64,000 nt of DNA from Streptomyces litmocidini (lineage in GTDB: Bacteria > Actinomycetota > Actinomycetes > Streptomycetales > Streptomycetaceae), in NCBI RefSeq assembly GCF_014649755.1, contig NZ_BMTQ01000003.1, positions 1 through 64,000 of the forward strand, given 5' to 3'. Under the pieces are notes generated by a model, which did not search any database, was not told where the DNA came from, and saw only the letters and a list, made by a program, of their open reading frames with translations. Positions 62,693-64,000 of the stretch are shown here, one piece after another; position 1 is the first letter of the stretch, and each line of letters opens with the position of its first letter. Both the position numbers and the translations under genes were made by a program.

Positions 62693-63654
62693 GCGCCGGC
62701 TCCCTCGGGGGTGACGTTCCCCGGGCTGTCGGCGAGCGGCAGCCTCGGGTCGAAAGGCGTTCGGGACCAGGTGTCGCGGATCCACGCGTGGGCGGGGTCG
62801 TCGCAGATCAGCCAAGCCCGTTCGGGGCCGGGGCCCGCCATGACGTTGAGGTAGTACATGTGGGTGTCGGGGGCGGCGATCGCGGGTCCGTGCCATCCGT
62901 GGGGCACCAGTACCACGTCGCCGGCACGTACCTGGGCGAGCACGTCGATGGGCCGGTCCGGGTCCGAGGCCCGTACCCGCAGGTAGCCCGTCGGGTCGGT
63001 GGCCCGCGGGTCGGCCGGGGCGGTCTCGACGTAGTAGATCTCCTCCAGGCGGGTCTCCTCGCCCGGGTGCTCGGTGTCGTGCTTGTGCGGTGGCCAGGAG
63101 CTGAAGTTGCCGGCCGGGGTGACGACCTCGCAGACGATGATCGCGTCGGCGTCGAGTACTCCGGGCGTACCGAGGTTGCGCACCTCACGGGAGGCGTTGC
63201 CGGTGCCGCGGCGCTCCACGGGAGCCTCGTCCGCGGCCAGGTGCCGGAACGGGGGCCGCGCGGCGCCGCGGCCGAACACCCGTGCGCCGGCCACCGCCAC
63301 CCGGGCCGGGCCGGCCGGGGCCGATACGGTGATCCGGAGTCCGGCCGCCGTGTACGCGATGTCGGTCGGCGCGGCGAACACGTCCCGGCGGCCTGCGAGC
63401 GGCGCCTGGTGGACACGGCCGTCGGCGTCCTCGGCGGTGACGTGGACGCTGCCCCTCAGGGGGACGACGACGTGCTCCCGGCCGTCGGCTCGCAGTCGGC
63501 GGGACTCCCCCGCCCCGAGGTGGGCGACGTGCAGGCTGGTGTGATGCCAGTGAGTCCCGTCGGGGGTGATCGCCACCTCCCAGCCGTCGGCACGGGCGGT
63601 GCCGCGGGGGCGTGTCCAGCGGGGGGCGGCGGGCTCCTGCGGTGCGGTGCTCAT
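62689..63654 (-). CDS. iolB: 5-deoxy-glucuronate isomerase
   Basis: 321 residues from an ATG overlapping the upstream stop (ATGA). The bicupin motifs are VVVPLRGSVHV in the first half and, in the second, TPAGNFSSWPPHKHDTEH then ETRLEEIYYVE, the metal-binding His/Glu set, with GDVVLVPHGWHGPAIAAPD and YYLNVMAGPG near the end. IolB converts 5-deoxyglucuronate to 2-deoxy-5-keto-gluconate. It stands between an aldolase-like gene and iolD in a tightly coupled operon. The length is slightly over the usual 270-300 because of an Ala/Gly-rich start and extra loops. Confidence 0.95.
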   Translation of the reverse strand: MSTAPQEPAAPRWTRPRGTARADGWEVAITPDGTHWHHTSLHVAHLGAGESRRLRADGREHVVVPLRGSVHVTAEDADGRVHQAPLAGRRDVFAAPTDIAYTAAGLRITVSAPAGPARVAVAGARVFGRGAARPPFRHLAADEAPVERRGTGNASREVRNLGTPGVLDADAIIVCEVVTPAGNFSSWPPHKHDTEHPGEETRLEEIYYVETAPADPRATDPTGYLRVRASDPDRPIDVLAQVRAGDVVLVPHGWHGPAIAAPDTHMYYLNVMAGPGPERAWLICDDPAHAWIRDTWSRTPFDPRLPLADSPGNVTPEGAGA

Positions 63655-64000
63655 CGGCGGTTCCCGTGGACGAGGTCGGCGGCGATGTCGACGGCCTCGG
63701 CCACGTCGCCGCCCTGAGGGTAGAGCAGGGTGCGGCCGGCCACGAGGCCGCGCACGGTGGGCAGTGTCATGGCATCGCCCCACGCGGTGTAGGTGTCGTG
63801 CGGGTCGCCCTGCGGGTCGCCTCCGAGCAGGAGCGTGGGCAGGGTGGTGGCGTCCAGCACTCGTTCCAGGTCGGCGACGATCGGCAGCTTGAGCCAGGTG
63901 TAGGCGCTGGTGGCGCCGAGAGCGGTGGCGATCTGGATGGACTTCACCATGCTGGCGGGGTCGAGCAGGTTGCGTACGCCTCCGGCGTCGCGCACCGACA
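63651..64000 (-). CDS. Cgl0158-type (beta/alpha)8 aldolase-like protein, C-terminal part
   Basis: About 115 codons are visible; the gene continues past the right edge. The text SMVKSIQIATALGATSAYTW, LKLPIVADLERVLDATTLPT, LLLGGDPQGDP and RGLVAGRTLLYPQGGDVAEA matches the C-terminal part of the Cgl0158 family of deoxyribose-phosphate-aldolase-like barrels, encoded in actinobacterial inositol operons where Bacillus has IolJ/IolC functions. Its stop overlaps the iolB start as ATGA. The Lys in MVKSIQ may be the Schiff-base position, which I cannot confirm. Confidence 0.85.
   Translation of the reverse strand, partial: SVRDAGGVRNLLDPASMVKSIQIATALGATSAYTWLKLPIVADLERVLDATTLPTLLLGGDPQGDPHDTYTAWGDAMTLPTVRGLVAGRTLLYPQGGDVAEAVDIAADLVHGNRR

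Overview
The window is high-GC actinobacterial DNA, almost certainly Streptomyces. Third codon positions are nearly all G or C, GTG starts and ATGA/GTGA overlaps are common, and many gene families are typical of the genus. A tap-tpg pair (54399-57209), which encodes the telomere-binding and telomere-capping proteins of linear replicons, places it on a chromosome arm or a linear plasmid. The many transposase scraps and broken genes fit such an accessory region.

Left part (1-11650). It starts with the end of an unidentified gene, two remnants of an HNH nuclease flanking a secreted peptidase-inhibitor-like/VCBS-repeat protein, a scrap of an NRPS adenylation domain, a short UvrA-type (drug-resistance type) ATPase, and a membrane protein. 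Next comes a three-gene minus-strand operon (6912-10184): two related exported small proteins and a secreted protein whose N-terminal half reads as a ribosome-inactivating protein (rRNA N-glycosidase) fused to a glycosidase-like alpha-barrel. Transposase remnants lie on both sides.

Middle (11649-34734). A minus-strand NRPS locus: mbtH, a four-module synthetase (C-A-T x4 plus E) and a two-module synthetase ending in a reductase domain, the two NRPS genes overlapping by GTGA. Eye-read specificity codes alternate: modules 1, 3 and 5 share one type, modules 2 and 4 are identical (Gln-like), and module 6 is PheA-like. The predicted product is a hexapeptide (possibly N-acylated) with a D-residue at position 4 and a C-terminal phenylalaninal-type aldehyde.

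Centre-right (35000-47950). A Nudix/AraC remnant chimera, a MetE-like protein with altered metal-ligand motifs, then a compact plus-strand operon of a class II terpene-cyclase-like protein, a P450 and a HAD phosphatase (candidate terpenoid-alcohol pathway). Beyond it are a SnoaL-like protein, a hemerythrin, a methyltransferase, a secreted tyrosine phosphatase, an SCO0607-type lipoprotein and a membrane SpoIIE phosphatase.

Right part (48000-64000). A methyltransferase/TetR divergent pair with a clear double operator; small hypothetical genes; a coupled three-gene operon in which a peptidase S74 (intramolecular chaperone) domain is split over two reading frames and followed by a 2-oxoglutarate oxygenase; tpg-tap with upstream direct repeats; an SDR/TetR pair with three matching operator sites; a small beta-rich protein; and an inositol-catabolism operon (aldolase-like gene, iolB, iolD, all ATGA-coupled) that runs off the right edge. 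No tRNA, rRNA or CRISPR array was seen. All homology statements come from reading the sequence, not from database searches.
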